The notes under the pieces were generated by a model. That model was not told where the DNA came from. It was given only the letters and a program-made list of their open reading frames with translations, and made no database searches. This document shows, piece by piece, positions 48,180-56,511 of a DNA stretch of 64,000 bases. Made by a program: the position numbers and the translations under genes. Each line of letters starts with the position of its first letter. Position 1 is the stretch's first letter. Source of the stretch: Streptomyces dysideae (GTDB taxonomy: Bacteria > Actinomycetota > Actinomycetes > Streptomycetales > Streptomycetaceae); contig NZ_KQ949075.1 of assembly GCF_001514305.1 (NCBI RefSeq), positions 345,443-409,442 on the forward strand, written 5' to 3'.

Positions 48180-49609
48180 CGACCCCCGCCCCCAACCCCC
48201 CACGCCAAGAGCCCGACGCACCCCGCGACCTGGTCGGCATCGGCATCGGCCCCTTCAACCTCTCCCTGGCCGCCCTCGCCCACCCCCTCCCCGCCCTCGA
48301 CACCGCCTTCTACGAACAACGCCCCGCCTTCGACTGGCACCCCGGCCTCCTCATCGACGGCGCCACCATCCAAGTCCCCTTCCTCGCCGACCTGGTGACC
48401 CTCGCCGACCCCACCAGCCCCTGGACCTTCCTCAACTACCTCAAAACCCGCCACCGCCTCTTCCCCTTCTACTTCGCCGAGCGCTTCCACATCCAACGCG
48501 CCGAATACGACGCCTACTGCCGCTGGGTCTCGGAAAACCTCCCCGGCCTCCACTTCGGCCACCAGGTCGACGCCGTCCGCTTCAACCCCGAACGCGACGT
48601 CTTCGAGGTCGACTTCACCCAACTCGACACCGGCGGAGAAGCAGAGGCACTCGGCCGCACCTACACCCGCAACATCGTCCTCGGCATCGGCACCGAGCCC
48701 TACGTCCCCGACCCCCTCAAACCCCTCGTCGACGCCCCCGCCGTCCCCGTCATCCACGCCGCCGACTACCTCACCCACCGCGCCACCCTCCTCGCTGCCG
48801 ACCACATCACCGTCATCGGCTCCGGACAGTCAGGCGCGGAGATCTTCCTCGACCTGCTCCGCCACCGCCCCGCCGGCCGCGAACGACTCCACTGGCTCGG
48901 CCGCACCGAGGCCTTCGCACCCATGGAGTACTCCAAACTCGGCCTCGAACACTTCACCCCCGACTACACCCGCTACTTCCACGCCCTCCCCGAAGGCGTC
49001 CGCGACCGCCTCGCCACGACCCAATGGCAGCTCCACAAAGGCATCGACACCGACACCATCACCGCCATCCACAGCGAGCTCTACCGCCGCACCCTCAACG
49101 GCGGCTGGCCCGACGCCACCCTCACGCCCGGCGTCCGCGTCCGCACCGCCGGCCGCATCGCCACCACCAAAATCGAACTCCACCTCGAACACGCCCAGCA
49201 GAACACCCGCTCCCGCCTCACCACCGACGCCGTCGTCCTCGCCACCGGCTACCGCGAACGCCCCCTCGACCGCATCCTCGCCGGCCTCGACCCCTACCTC
49301 CGCCGCGACAGCCGCGAACGCCCCCGCGTCGACGACCAGTACCGCCTGATCATGGACCCCTCCGTCACCGGCACCGGCTGCCACGTCTACGTCCAGAACG
49401 CCGAACGCCACACCCACGGCATCGGCACCCCCGACCTCGGCCTCGCCGCCTGGCGCAGCGCCACCATCCTCAACGCCCTCACCGGCCAGAACCCCTACCC
49501 CCTGCCCACCCGCACCGCCTTCACCACCTTCGGCCTCGAACCCCACCCCCAGATCCCAGCCCCCCGCCGGCCACAGCCCACGCTCACCCCCCTCGTCGAC
49601 CAACGCTGA
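48176..49609 (+). CDS. Lysine/ornithine (or diamine) N-monooxygenase, siderophore type
   Basis: 477 residues, a flavin N-hydroxylase of the IucD/SidA/DesB family. The FAD motif is LVGIGIGPFNLSLAALAHPL, the substrate region is FDWHPGLLIDGATIQVPFLA and LFPFYFAERFHIQRAEYDAY, the NADPH motif is ITVIGSGQSGAEIFLDLL, and the C-terminal loop is VVLATGYRERPLDRILAGLD. It would form an N-hydroxy-diamine for hydroxamate synthesis. It is coupled to the decarboxylase by ATGA. No acyltransferase or NIS synthetase gene follows, so the pathway must be completed elsewhere or is vestigial. Confidence 0.85.
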   Translation: MTTPAPNPPRQEPDAPRDLVGIGIGPFNLSLAALAHPLPALDTAFYEQRPAFDWHPGLLIDGATIQVPFLADLVTLADPTSPWTFLNYLKTRHRLFPFYFAERFHIQRAEYDAYCRWVSENLPGLHFGHQVDAVRFNPERDVFEVDFTQLDTGGEAEALGRTYTRNIVLGIGTEPYVPDPLKPLVDAPAVPVIHAADYLTHRATLLAADHITVIGSGQSGAEIFLDLLRHRPAGRERLHWLGRTEAFAPMEYSKLGLEHFTPDYTRYFHALPEGVRDRLATTQWQLHKGIDTDTITAIHSELYRRTLNGGWPDATLTPGVRVRTAGRIATTKIELHLEHAQQNTRSRLTTDAVVLATGYRERPLDRILAGLDPYLRRDSRERPRVDDQYRLIMDPSVTGTGCHVYVQNAERHTHGIGTPDLGLAAWRSATILNALTGQNPYPLPTRTAFTTFGLEPHPQIPAPRRPQPTLTPLVDQR

Positions 49610-49640
49610 ACCGACCGCAGGATCCCCCAGGAACGACGAA

Positions 49641-49674
49641 CGGCGTCGGCACGGAAACACCCGCACCGACGCCG
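49641..49674. terminator. Terminator between the N-monooxygenase and 5'-nucleotidase genes
   Basis: GGCGTCGG (49642-49649) pairs with CCGACGCC (49666-49673); an inner CGG/CCG pair and an AAACAC loop complete the hairpin. It lies between convergent genes. Confidence 0.6.
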
Positions 49675-49707
49675 CAGCGCCACCCACTCACCTCACGCAA
49701 CCCACGC

Positions 49708-51513
49708 CTAGAACACCGGCGTACCGTTCCGCGTCAGCTTCCACTCCACCGCCGCGAACTCCTTCGGGTCCAGCACCTTCTTCTCCGTCACCCACTCCGC
49801 GATCCGCGTCCGGATCTCCGTCGACTCCGCCCACAGCTCCTGCGCCGACGCCACATGCGGGAACGCGCCACCACCGTTCGCCCGGTAGTTGTTCACCGCG
49901 AACACGAACTGCTGGGCATCATCCAGCGCCACACCGCCATAGGTCACGTTCTTGATCCGCGAACCCACCGCCTGCGCGATGTCGATCTCGTACGAAAGAC
50001 CCGACACATAGTCGTAGTTGTAGTCCGGACGCCCGTTCGCGTTCGTCAGCTTCTCCGGGTCCACCACCGCATCCGCGGCCGTCTGCACGAAGTACTCCGC
50101 CGAGTACTCCAGATACGCCTTCACCTGCGCACCCGTCATCAGCTTCGCCACCAGCGTGTTGTCGAACACATACAGACTCGACAGATCCCGGATCGTCACA
50201 TCGCCCGCCGGAATCTCCGACGTACGCGAGAACGGCGACGCCTGCGCGATCACCGGCAGCGACGCGTACTCCGTACCCGCCAGCGCCGCCTTGACCACGT
50301 CCTCCTGTACCCGCGTGATCAGGTCGATGATCGGAACGTCCTTGTACCGCGCCTCGACCGTCGTCAGCGTCTCCGTCGCGGTACCGACGACCTGGTTGAC
50401 ATACGCCACGACGATGTCGTGCTCGTCCTTCAGCAGCTTGGTGATCCGCGGATCGTCGGCGACCGTCTTCGAGTCCCGCACCGTCGCCTTCACCGACTCG
50501 ACCTTCCAGCAGCCCCTCTCGAAGACCAGCTCGAAGTCGAACAGGGACAGCCGCTCCGCGTAGCACAGCGGCTCCGACAACACGACCGTCCTACCGGTCT
50601 TCTCGTTCGTGACCAGCAGCTCCGCGATCTCCGTGTGCGCGTGCCCGACGAGGATCGCGTCGATCCCCGGCACCTGCTGCGCCACCAACGCCGCCGAGTT
50701 CTCGACGTACGGCAGCTGGTCACCGTACGAGGAAGTGCCGGAGGAACCGGAGTGCGCCGACACCACCACCACGTCCGCGCCCATCGACCGCAGCTTCGGC
50801 ACCCACTTCGCCGCCTGCTCCTCCAGACCGGGGAAGACCATCTTGCCCTCGACGTACGCCTTGTCCCAGATCGCGATACCGGGGTTCGTCAGCCCCAGCA
50901 CCGCCACCTTCACCGGCGGCGCGCCCTTCACCCGGAACGTCTTCATGAAGTACGGCGGGAAAGCCGGCTTGAGCGTCTTCGCGTCCAGCGCGTTCGCACC
51001 CAGCAACGGGAAGTCGCACTGCTCCTCGAACTTCCGCAGCGTCTCGATGCCGTAGTTGAACTCATGGTTGCCCAACGCCACCGCGTCATACCCGATCGCG
51101 TTCATCGCCTGCGCCATCGGGTGCACCGGACCACCCGCCGCGGTGATCGGGTCCACCTTCGCGTAGTAGTACGTCAGCGGCGTGCCCTGGATCGTGTCAC
51201 CCGCGTCCAGCAGCAGCGTGTTGGGGGCACCCTTCTCCGCACGCACCTGGTCCACCAGCGTCGAGATCCGCGCCAGACCCTGCGCGTTGCCCTTCGCGTC
51301 CGTGTACTCCGCGTCCTTGAAGTAGTCCCAGTTGAAGATGTGACCGTGCAGATCGGTCGTCCCCATCACGGTCAGCGAGTACCGCTTCACCGGCCGGGAC
51401 CCCTTGCTCATCTCCGCAGCCTGCGCCGCCGGAGCCGCGGCCCCGCCGGCCAGTGCCACCCCCGCCCCGGTCACGGCGGACTTCTTCAGAAACTTCCGGC
51501 GGTTCAACGGCAT
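49708..51513 (-). CDS. Tat-exported 5'-nucleotidase/metallophosphatase (UshA-like)
   Basis: 601 residues. The twin-Arg signal is MPLNRRKFLKKSAVTGAGVA with AAPAAQAAE as likely cleavage region. The metallophosphatase domain has VMGTTDLHGHIF, LLLDAGDTIQGTPL, VALGNHEFNYG, VVVSAHSGSSG and ILVGHAHTEIAELL. The C-terminal 5'-nucleotidase domain (from about 370) ends with FVFAVNNYRANGGGAFPHVA. It dephosphorylates extracellular nucleotides, likely for phosphate or nucleoside scavenging. I see no clear PHO box in the 166 bases upstream. Confidence 0.92.
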   Translation of the reverse strand: MPLNRRKFLKKSAVTGAGVALAGGAAAPAAQAAEMSKGSRPVKRYSLTVMGTTDLHGHIFNWDYFKDAEYTDAKGNAQGLARISTLVDQVRAEKGAPNTLLLDAGDTIQGTPLTYYYAKVDPITAAGGPVHPMAQAMNAIGYDAVALGNHEFNYGIETLRKFEEQCDFPLLGANALDAKTLKPAFPPYFMKTFRVKGAPPVKVAVLGLTNPGIAIWDKAYVEGKMVFPGLEEQAAKWVPKLRSMGADVVVVSAHSGSSGTSSYGDQLPYVENSAALVAQQVPGIDAILVGHAHTEIAELLVTNEKTGRTVVLSEPLCYAERLSLFDFELVFERGCWKVESVKATVRDSKTVADDPRITKLLKDEHDIVVAYVNQVVGTATETLTTVEARYKDVPIIDLITRVQEDVVKAALAGTEYASLPVIAQASPFSRTSEIPAGDVTIRDLSSLYVFDNTLVAKLMTGAQVKAYLEYSAEYFVQTAADAVVDPEKLTNANGRPDYNYDYVSGLSYEIDIAQAVGSRIKNVTYGGVALDDAQQFVFAVNNYRANGGGAFPHVASAQELWAESTEIRTRIAEWVTEKKVLDPKEFAAVEWKLTRNGTPVF

Positions 51514-51679
51514 GTCTGGCCTCTCCTACGGGAACGATCAACGTCGCATTCCTGAACAACGCGCGTAGATTCTGACCCGTGCATGCCGAGCGGCAATAGC
51601 CCCCCCAGGTTTCGATCTGATGACCGAACCTGTGACCTCCCGGGACCAAAACCAATCAAGGGATGACAGAGTGGTACGT

Positions 51680-52393
51680 ATGACGACCCCGACGAGCGAC
51701 CACCCCCAACCCGCCGCCCCCTACGGCACCCCCGACGCCCCCCGCATCGCCGTCCGCGGCGAAGCCCACCTCGAAGTCGACCCCGAAATCGCCCGCATCG
51801 GCATCACCGTCACCGCCCGCGGCAAAGACCGCCGAGCCGCCCTCGATGACCTCACCCGCCGCAACACCACCGCCCTCGACCTCATCAAAACCTACGGAGA
51901 AGCAGTCGAACGACTCGAAACCGGCGCCTTCTCCATCACGCCGGAGCTGAAGGAAAAGGGCCGCGGCGAACGCATCCACGCCTACCACGGCCGCGTCCAC
52001 ATCACCGCCGAACTCACCGACTTCACAGCCCTGGGCGAACTCACCACACGACTGGCCGACTTGGACCTCACCCGAGTCGACGGCCCCTGGTGGGCCCTGC
52101 GCCCCGACTCACCCGCCCACCGAGAAGCCCGCCAACAAGCAGTACGAGAAGCCGTACAACGCGCGCGAGAGTACGCCGAAGCACTCGGCACCTCACTCGC
52201 CGCCCTCGTCGAACTCGCCGACATCGGCGCCGAGAACACCCCCGACTACCCACAGGTGGCCGGCAGCCGCATGCGCTCCATGGCCTACGCCACCGAAGAC
52301 GCAGCCGCCGCCCCCCTCGACCTGGAACCCCAACGCCAACACGTCTACGCCCAGGTCAACGCCCGATTCACCATGGCACCACCACAGCTGTGA
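51680..52393 (+). CDS. SIMPL (DUF541)-domain protein
   Basis: 237 residues: a short Pro-rich N-terminus, then the SIMPL domain PRIAVRGEAHLEVDPEIARI through LTRRNTTALDLIKTYGEAVE and AYHGRVHITAELTDFTALGE, ending VYAQVNARFTMA. The family forms oligomeric ring or cage assemblies. Most members are exported, but no signal peptide is seen here. The function is unknown. I start it at ATG 51680; a GTG three codons upstream is equally placed. Confidence 0.83.
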   Translation: MTTPTSDHPQPAAPYGTPDAPRIAVRGEAHLEVDPEIARIGITVTARGKDRRAALDDLTRRNTTALDLIKTYGEAVERLETGAFSITPELKEKGRGERIHAYHGRVHITAELTDFTALGELTTRLADLDLTRVDGPWWALRPDSPAHREARQQAVREAVQRAREYAEALGTSLAALVELADIGAENTPDYPQVAGSRMRSMAYATEDAAAAPLDLEPQRQHVYAQVNARFTMAPPQL

Positions 52394-52524
52394 TGGTCAG
52401 TGCCATGCTCATCGGAGCGCCCCGCCGCACAATTCAACACTTGTCAATAGCCCTTCACCCAAAGGTTGTTGAGTAGTCACGCACGACCAATTCTCTACCC
52501 GCCGGTAAGCCATAGGCTCGAAAC

Positions 52525-53961
52525 ATGCGCCGAGCGAAAATCGTCTGCACCCTGGGCCCCGCCACCGACTCGTACGACCAGATCAAGGCACTCGTCGAAG
52601 CCGGAATGGACGTCGCCCGCTTCAACCTCAGCCACGGCAGCTACGCCGACCACGAGGAGCGCTACCAGCGCGTACGAAAGGCCTCCGACGAGACCGGCCG
52701 CAGCGTCGGCATCCTCGCCGACCTTCAAGGCCCGAAGATCCGACTCGGCCGCTTCACCGAAGGACCCGTACTCCTTGAACGCGGAGACACCTTCACCATC
52801 ACCGTCGAAGAAGGCACCGAAGGCGACCGCCAGACCTGCGGAACGACCTACTCCGGACTCGCCGGCGACGTCACCGCAGGCGAACGCATCCTCGTGGACG
52901 ACGGCAAGGTCTGCCTGGAAGTCACCGCCGTCGACGGCCCCCGCGTCCACACCACGGTCGTCGAGGGCGGCATGGTCTCCGACAACAAGGGATTGAACCT
53001 CCCCGGCGTGGCGGTGTCGGTCCCCGCCCTGTCGGACAAGGACGAGGCGGACCTCCGCTGGGCGCTGCGCACGGGCTTCGACGTCATCGCCCTGTCCTTC
53101 GTCCGTAGTGGCCGGGACATCGACGACGTCCACCGCATCATGGACGAGGAAGGCCGCCGCCTCCCCGTCATCGCCAAGGTCGAGAAGCCGCAGGCGGTCG
53201 AGGCGATCGACGACATCGTTGCCGCCTTCGACGGCATCATGGTCGCGCGAGGCGACCTGGGCGTCGAAATGCCCCTGGAACAGGTCCCGATCGTCCAGAA
53301 GCGAGCGATCAAGCTGGCGAAGCGGAACGCCAAGCCGGTCATCGTCGCGACCCAGATGCTGGACTCGATGATCGACAACTCGCGTCCGACGCGCGCGGAG
53401 GCATCGGACGTGGCGAACGCGGTGATCGACGGCACGGACGCGGTGATGCTGTCCGGCGAGACGAGCGTGGGCAAGTACCCCATCGAGACGGTCCGGACCA
53501 TGGCGAAGATCGTCGAAGCGGCGGAGGAGGACATCCTGGCCAAGGGCCTCCCACCCCTGACGGAACGCAACAAGCCCCGTACACAGGGCGGTGCGGTCGC
53601 GAGGGCCGCGGCTGAGATGGGCGACTTCCTGGGCGCCAAGTTCCTGGTCGCCTTCACCAAGTCCGGCGACACGGTCCGCCGCCTGTCCCGCTACCGCTCA
53701 CCGATCCCACTCCTGGCCTTCACGCCGGAGCCGGCGACTCGCTCCCAACTCAGTCTGACGTGGGGGGTGGAGACGTTTCTGGGCCCGCATGTCGACTCGA
53801 CGGATGCGATGGTCGACCAGGTGGACGAGCTGCTGCTGAAGTACGGCCGCTGCCAGAAGGGCGACACGGTCGTCATCACGGCCGGCTCCCCGCCCGGGGT
53901 CTCCGGGTCGACGAACCTCGTCCGGGTGCACCGCATCGGTGAGGATGACAGTCCCAAGTAG
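52525..53961 (+). CDS. pyk: Pyruvate kinase
   Basis: 478 residues; makes pyruvate and ATP from PEP and ADP. MRRAKIVCTLGPATDSYDQI, FNLSHGSYADHEERY, LADLQGPKIRLGRF, VIAKVEKPQAVEAIDDIVAA, IMVARGDLGVEMPLEQVPIV (active-site Lys/Glu) and ATQMLDSMIDNSRPTRAEAS are all intact. The C-terminal allosteric domain is complete. The 131 bases before it are AT-rich for this genome (TTGTCAATAG, AAAGGTTGTTGAG) and must hold its promoter, but no clear -35/-10 pair or strong ribosome site precedes the ATG. Confidence 0.95.
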   Translation: MRRAKIVCTLGPATDSYDQIKALVEAGMDVARFNLSHGSYADHEERYQRVRKASDETGRSVGILADLQGPKIRLGRFTEGPVLLERGDTFTITVEEGTEGDRQTCGTTYSGLAGDVTAGERILVDDGKVCLEVTAVDGPRVHTTVVEGGMVSDNKGLNLPGVAVSVPALSDKDEADLRWALRTGFDVIALSFVRSGRDIDDVHRIMDEEGRRLPVIAKVEKPQAVEAIDDIVAAFDGIMVARGDLGVEMPLEQVPIVQKRAIKLAKRNAKPVIVATQMLDSMIDNSRPTRAEASDVANAVIDGTDAVMLSGETSVGKYPIETVRTMAKIVEAAEEDILAKGLPPLTERNKPRTQGGAVARAAAEMGDFLGAKFLVAFTKSGDTVRRLSRYRSPIPLLAFTPEPATRSQLSLTWGVETFLGPHVDSTDAMVDQVDELLLKYGRCQKGDTVVITAGSPPGVSGSTNLVRVHRIGEDDSPK

Positions 53962-53994
53962 GCGAGTTGGCAGGGGCCCCTTTGTTGTGTGGGG

Positions 53995-54783
53995 TTAGTA
54001 CTTGGGGCCTACGTGGATGTCCATCAGGGCTACGGAGGCCTTGCGGGCGATGGAGATGTTGAACGGGTCGCTGCCGCGAGCGAGAGTGGTCCACTTGACG
54101 CCGACCTTGTCGAGGGTGTCGGTGAAGAGCTTCCGGATGTCGTCCGACTTGTTGGAGAAGAAGTACCGGGGGTATTCGTAGCGCTTGCGCTGTCCGGCGA
54201 CGGTCTTCTCGGTCCAGTTGGTGATCCGGCAGCCGTCCGAATGGATGAGGCCGCGGATGAACTCCCAAGGGTGTGCGTCGGCGATGGCTTGCTGCCAGGC
54301 CTCAAGAGCGATAGTGCGTTCGTGTTTCTTACCGGGGCCGTGCTGAGGGAACAGGCAGTGCAGGTGCTTCGAGTAGACCTTTACGTTGTGGCAGCCGATC
54401 TTGCGGACGCGGCAGACGGAGTTGTCGGGGAGGACTGCGCGCATCGCCTGTTCGCAGTCGTCCATGAGGCCGGGCCATGAATCGCCGCAGGCGATCACGA
54501 GATTGGGCACTCGGTGCTCGGAGTAGTGGCTGATGTGGCCATCGCCGAGGTAGAGGCCCAGTAGGTAGCTGTACGCGGGTTCGTCGAGGTCCCGTCCGTC
54601 GCACCGGGGACACTTGGGATCGTGCTTGCCTGGACACTCGCCGCGTTTCGCTCGGTCGAGGTGCTTCCAGTAGCTGACGGTCCCCAGCGGGACGCTGAGT
54701 TTTTGAGCGACATCCGCGTTCTTCACGCCGTTGCGCAGCAGCGTGAGCGCCTTTTGTCGAACCTCAGTGCCGTGAAAGTTCAT
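53995..54783 (-). CDS. LAGLIDADG-type homing-endonuclease-like protein with N-terminal HTH
   Basis: 262 residues. An N-terminal helix-turn-helix (LLRNGVKNADVAQKLSVPLG, then TVSYWKHLDRAKRGEC) and a Cys motif (CPGKHDPKCPRCDG) precede two LAGLIDADG-like helices, YSYLLGLYLGDGHISHYSEH and WEFIRGLIHSDGCRITNW, each ending in the expected acidic residue. It is not in an intron or intein. Its codon use is less GC-biased than its neighbours, which suggests transfer. Close relatives, as I remember, sit beside tRNA genes in many streptomycetes. ATG 54783 is used; GTG 54801 is possible. Confidence 0.78.
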   Translation of the reverse strand: MNFHGTEVRQKALTLLRNGVKNADVAQKLSVPLGTVSYWKHLDRAKRGECPGKHDPKCPRCDGRDLDEPAYSYLLGLYLGDGHISHYSEHRVPNLVIACGDSWPGLMDDCEQAMRAVLPDNSVCRVRKIGCHNVKVYSKHLHCLFPQHGPGKKHERTIALEAWQQAIADAHPWEFIRGLIHSDGCRITNWTEKTVAGQRKRYEYPRYFFSNKSDDIRKLFTDTLDKVGVKWTTLARGSDPFNISIARKASVALMDIHVGPKY

Positions 54784-54820
54784 GTGGACACTCTGTGTCA
54801 CTGATCGTGACGGCGTGCAG

Positions 54821-54858
54821 TAAAAAGCGGATGTTCACGAGAACGTGAGCATCCGCTT
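54821..54858 (-). terminator. Rho-independent terminator of tRNA-Leu
   Basis: On the minus strand AAGCGGATGCTCACG pairs with CGTGAACATCCGCTT around a TTCT loop (one wobble) and is followed at once by TTTT. Stem arms are at 54825-54839 and 54844-54858. This is a textbook terminator 12 bases after the tRNA and 38 bases before the LAGLIDADG gene. Confidence 0.85.
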
Positions 54859-54870
54859 CCTGGCTAGAAG

Positions 54871-54954
54871 TGCCGGGTACGGGATTCGAACCCGTATGTC
54901 CTTTCGGACAGATGTGTTTGAGACATCCGCGTAAGCCTGTTCCGCCAACCCGGC
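54871..54954 (-). tRNA. tRNA-Leu (anticodon CAA)
   Basis: 84 nt on the minus strand. Acceptor GCCGGGT pairs with ACCCGGC plus discriminator A. The anticodon stem GATGT/ACATC closes the loop CTCAAAC, giving anticodon CAA (reads UUG). A class II variable arm, TGTCC-GAAA-GGACA, fits leucine, and the T arm is ACGGG-TTCGAAT-CCCGT. The 3' CCA is not encoded. Confidence 0.95.
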
Positions 54955-55051
54955 TGGCACTGCCGTGAGTGTACCGGGTCACCGCAGCTCCCCGCCTCTA
55001 GGTAGGCTGCATAGGCAGCAGCACCTGCCCGGCCCGCAACAAGGAGCCCCC

Positions 55052-55708
55052 GTGACCGCCCCCGAGTCGCCCCAGCCCGTAGACGCGCCCGACGACGAAA
55101 AGTCGCACGTGCCTCCGCTGACGACCCGTGTCGTCATTGCCGAGGACGAGGCGCTGATCCGGCTCGACCTCAAAGAGATGCTCGAAGAAGAGGGGTACAC
55201 CGTCGTCGGTGAGGCCGGTGATGGTGAGCAGGCCGTCGAGCTTGCCCGTGAGCACAAGCCGGACCTCGTCATCCTCGATGTGAAGATGCCCAAGCTGGAC
55301 GGCATCTCGGCGGCCGAGAAGATCGCCGAGGAGCGGATCGCTCCAGTGCTGATGCTGACGGCGTTCTCGCAGCGTGACCTCGTCGAGCGGGCCCGGGACG
55401 CCGGCGCGATGGCGTATCTCGTGAAGCCGTTCAGCAAGAGTGATGTCGTTCCGGCGATCGAGATGGCCGTCTCGCGGTTCACGGAGTTGAAGGAGCTGGA
55501 GCGGGAGGTCGCGGACCTCACGTTGCGGCTGGAGACGCGGAAGCTGGTCGACCGGGCGAAGTCCATCCTCCAGACGGAGTACGGGCTGACTGAGCCGGCT
55601 GCGTTCCGGTGGATTCAGAAGACCTCCATGGACCGTCGTATGTCCATGCAGCAGGTCGCCGAGGCGGTCATTCAGGACGCCGAGGAGAAGAAGGCGTCCA
55701 AGGGCTGA
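55052..55708 (+). CDS. pdtaR: PdtaR-like response regulator with ANTAR RNA-binding domain
   Basis: 218 residues. Receiver domain (about 25-145): TRVVIAEDEALIRLDLKEML, phospho-Asp in DLVILDVKMPKLDG, Thr in VLMLTAFSQ, Lys in AYLVKPFSK. A helix (SRFTELKELEREVADLTLRL) leads into the ANTAR domain (KLVDRAKSILQTEYGLTEPA, FRWIQKTSMDRRMSMQQVAE), which binds two-hairpin RNA motifs and prevents termination. The partner kinase (PdtaS type) is not in this window. The GTG at 55052 follows AAGGAG. Confidence 0.88.
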   Translation: MTAPESPQPVDAPDDEKSHVPPLTTRVVIAEDEALIRLDLKEMLEEEGYTVVGEAGDGEQAVELAREHKPDLVILDVKMPKLDGISAAEKIAEERIAPVLMLTAFSQRDLVERARDAGAMAYLVKPFSKSDVVPAIEMAVSRFTELKELEREVADLTLRLETRKLVDRAKSILQTEYGLTEPAAFRWIQKTSMDRRMSMQQVAEAVIQDAEEKKASKG

Positions 55709-55720
55709 TCCGGAGTCGCA

Positions 55721-55772
55721 CATACGACGAGGCCCGCGCCCTGAACTACAGGGGCGCGGGCCTCGTCGTATG
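55721..55772. terminator. Strong bidirectional terminator between pdtaR and livF
   Basis: A 23-bp stem (55721-55743 with 55749-55772, one bulged G) around an AACTA loop: the arm begins CATACGACGAGGCCCGCGCC. It separates the convergent pdtaR and liv transcripts. Confidence 0.85.
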
Positions 55773-55794
55773 CACGAAGCGAGTGCGTGAGCGG

Positions 55795-56511
55795 TCAGTC
55801 CTCGCCGAGGTACGCCTTGCGTACCGACTCGTCGTGGAGCAGGTCCTGTCCGCTGCCGGAGAGGACGATGTTGCCGACCTCCATGACGTGACCGTGGTCG
55901 GCGAGGGAGAGCGCCGCCTGGGCGTTCTGCTCGACGAGCAGGATGGTGGTGCCCAGGGACTTGAGCTCGGCGATCGTGGACATGATCTTCTGCATCATGA
56001 TCGGGGACAGACCCATCGACGGCTCGTCGAGCATGAGCAGCTTCGGCTGGGACATGAGCGCGCGGCCCATGGCGAGCATCTGCTGCTCACCGCCCGACAG
56101 CGTTCCCGCGGCCTGTTTGCGCCGCTCCCCGAGGATCGGGAAGAGGTCGTACGCCCGCTGGATGTCCTTCTCGATGCCCGGCCTGTCGTTGCGGAGGAAG
56201 GCTCCGAGGCGGAGGTTGTCCTCGATGGTCATGCGGGGGAAGATGTGCCGCCCCTCGGGGGAGTGGGCGAGTCCCAGCGAGACGATGTTGTGGGCGGGGA
56301 TCTTCTTGAGCGACCTGCCGTTGAACTTGATCTGGCCGCCGACCGGCTTCAGCAGACCGGAGAGGGTGCGCAGGGTGGTGGTCTTGCCGGCGCCGTTGGT
56401 GCCGATGAGCGTGACGACCTCGCCCGCCTCGACCTTGAACGAGATGCCCTTGACGGCTTCGATCTTGCCGTAGGCGACCCGGAGGTCTTCGACTTCGAGC
56501 AGTGCGGTCAT
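55795..56511 (-). CDS. livF: Branched-chain amino-acid ABC transporter ATP-binding protein
   Basis: A 238-residue ABC ATPase. Walker A is TLIGTNGAGKTTTLRTLSGL, the Q-loop region is LAHSPEGRHIFPRMTIEDN, the signature is GTLSGGEQQMLAMGRALMSQ, Walker B is LLMLDEPSMGLSP, and the H-loop follows. It is the LivF type by size and the RHIFPRMT segment. It overlaps livG by 4 bases (ATGA) and ends the operon at the strong terminator. Confidence 0.94.
   Translation of the reverse strand: MTALLEVEDLRVAYGKIEAVKGISFKVEAGEVVTLIGTNGAGKTTTLRTLSGLLKPVGGQIKFNGRSLKKIPAHNIVSLGLAHSPEGRHIFPRMTIEDNLRLGAFLRNDRPGIEKDIQRAYDLFPILGERRKQAAGTLSGGEQQMLAMGRALMSQPKLLMLDEPSMGLSPIMMQKIMSTIAELKSLGTTILLVEQNAQAALSLADHGHVMEVGNIVLSGSGQDLLHDESVRKAYLGED

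Noticed and set aside
52394..52524. DasR operator before pyruvate kinase
   Set aside because: No TGGTCTAGACCA-like 16-mer is present; the region is only AT-rich.
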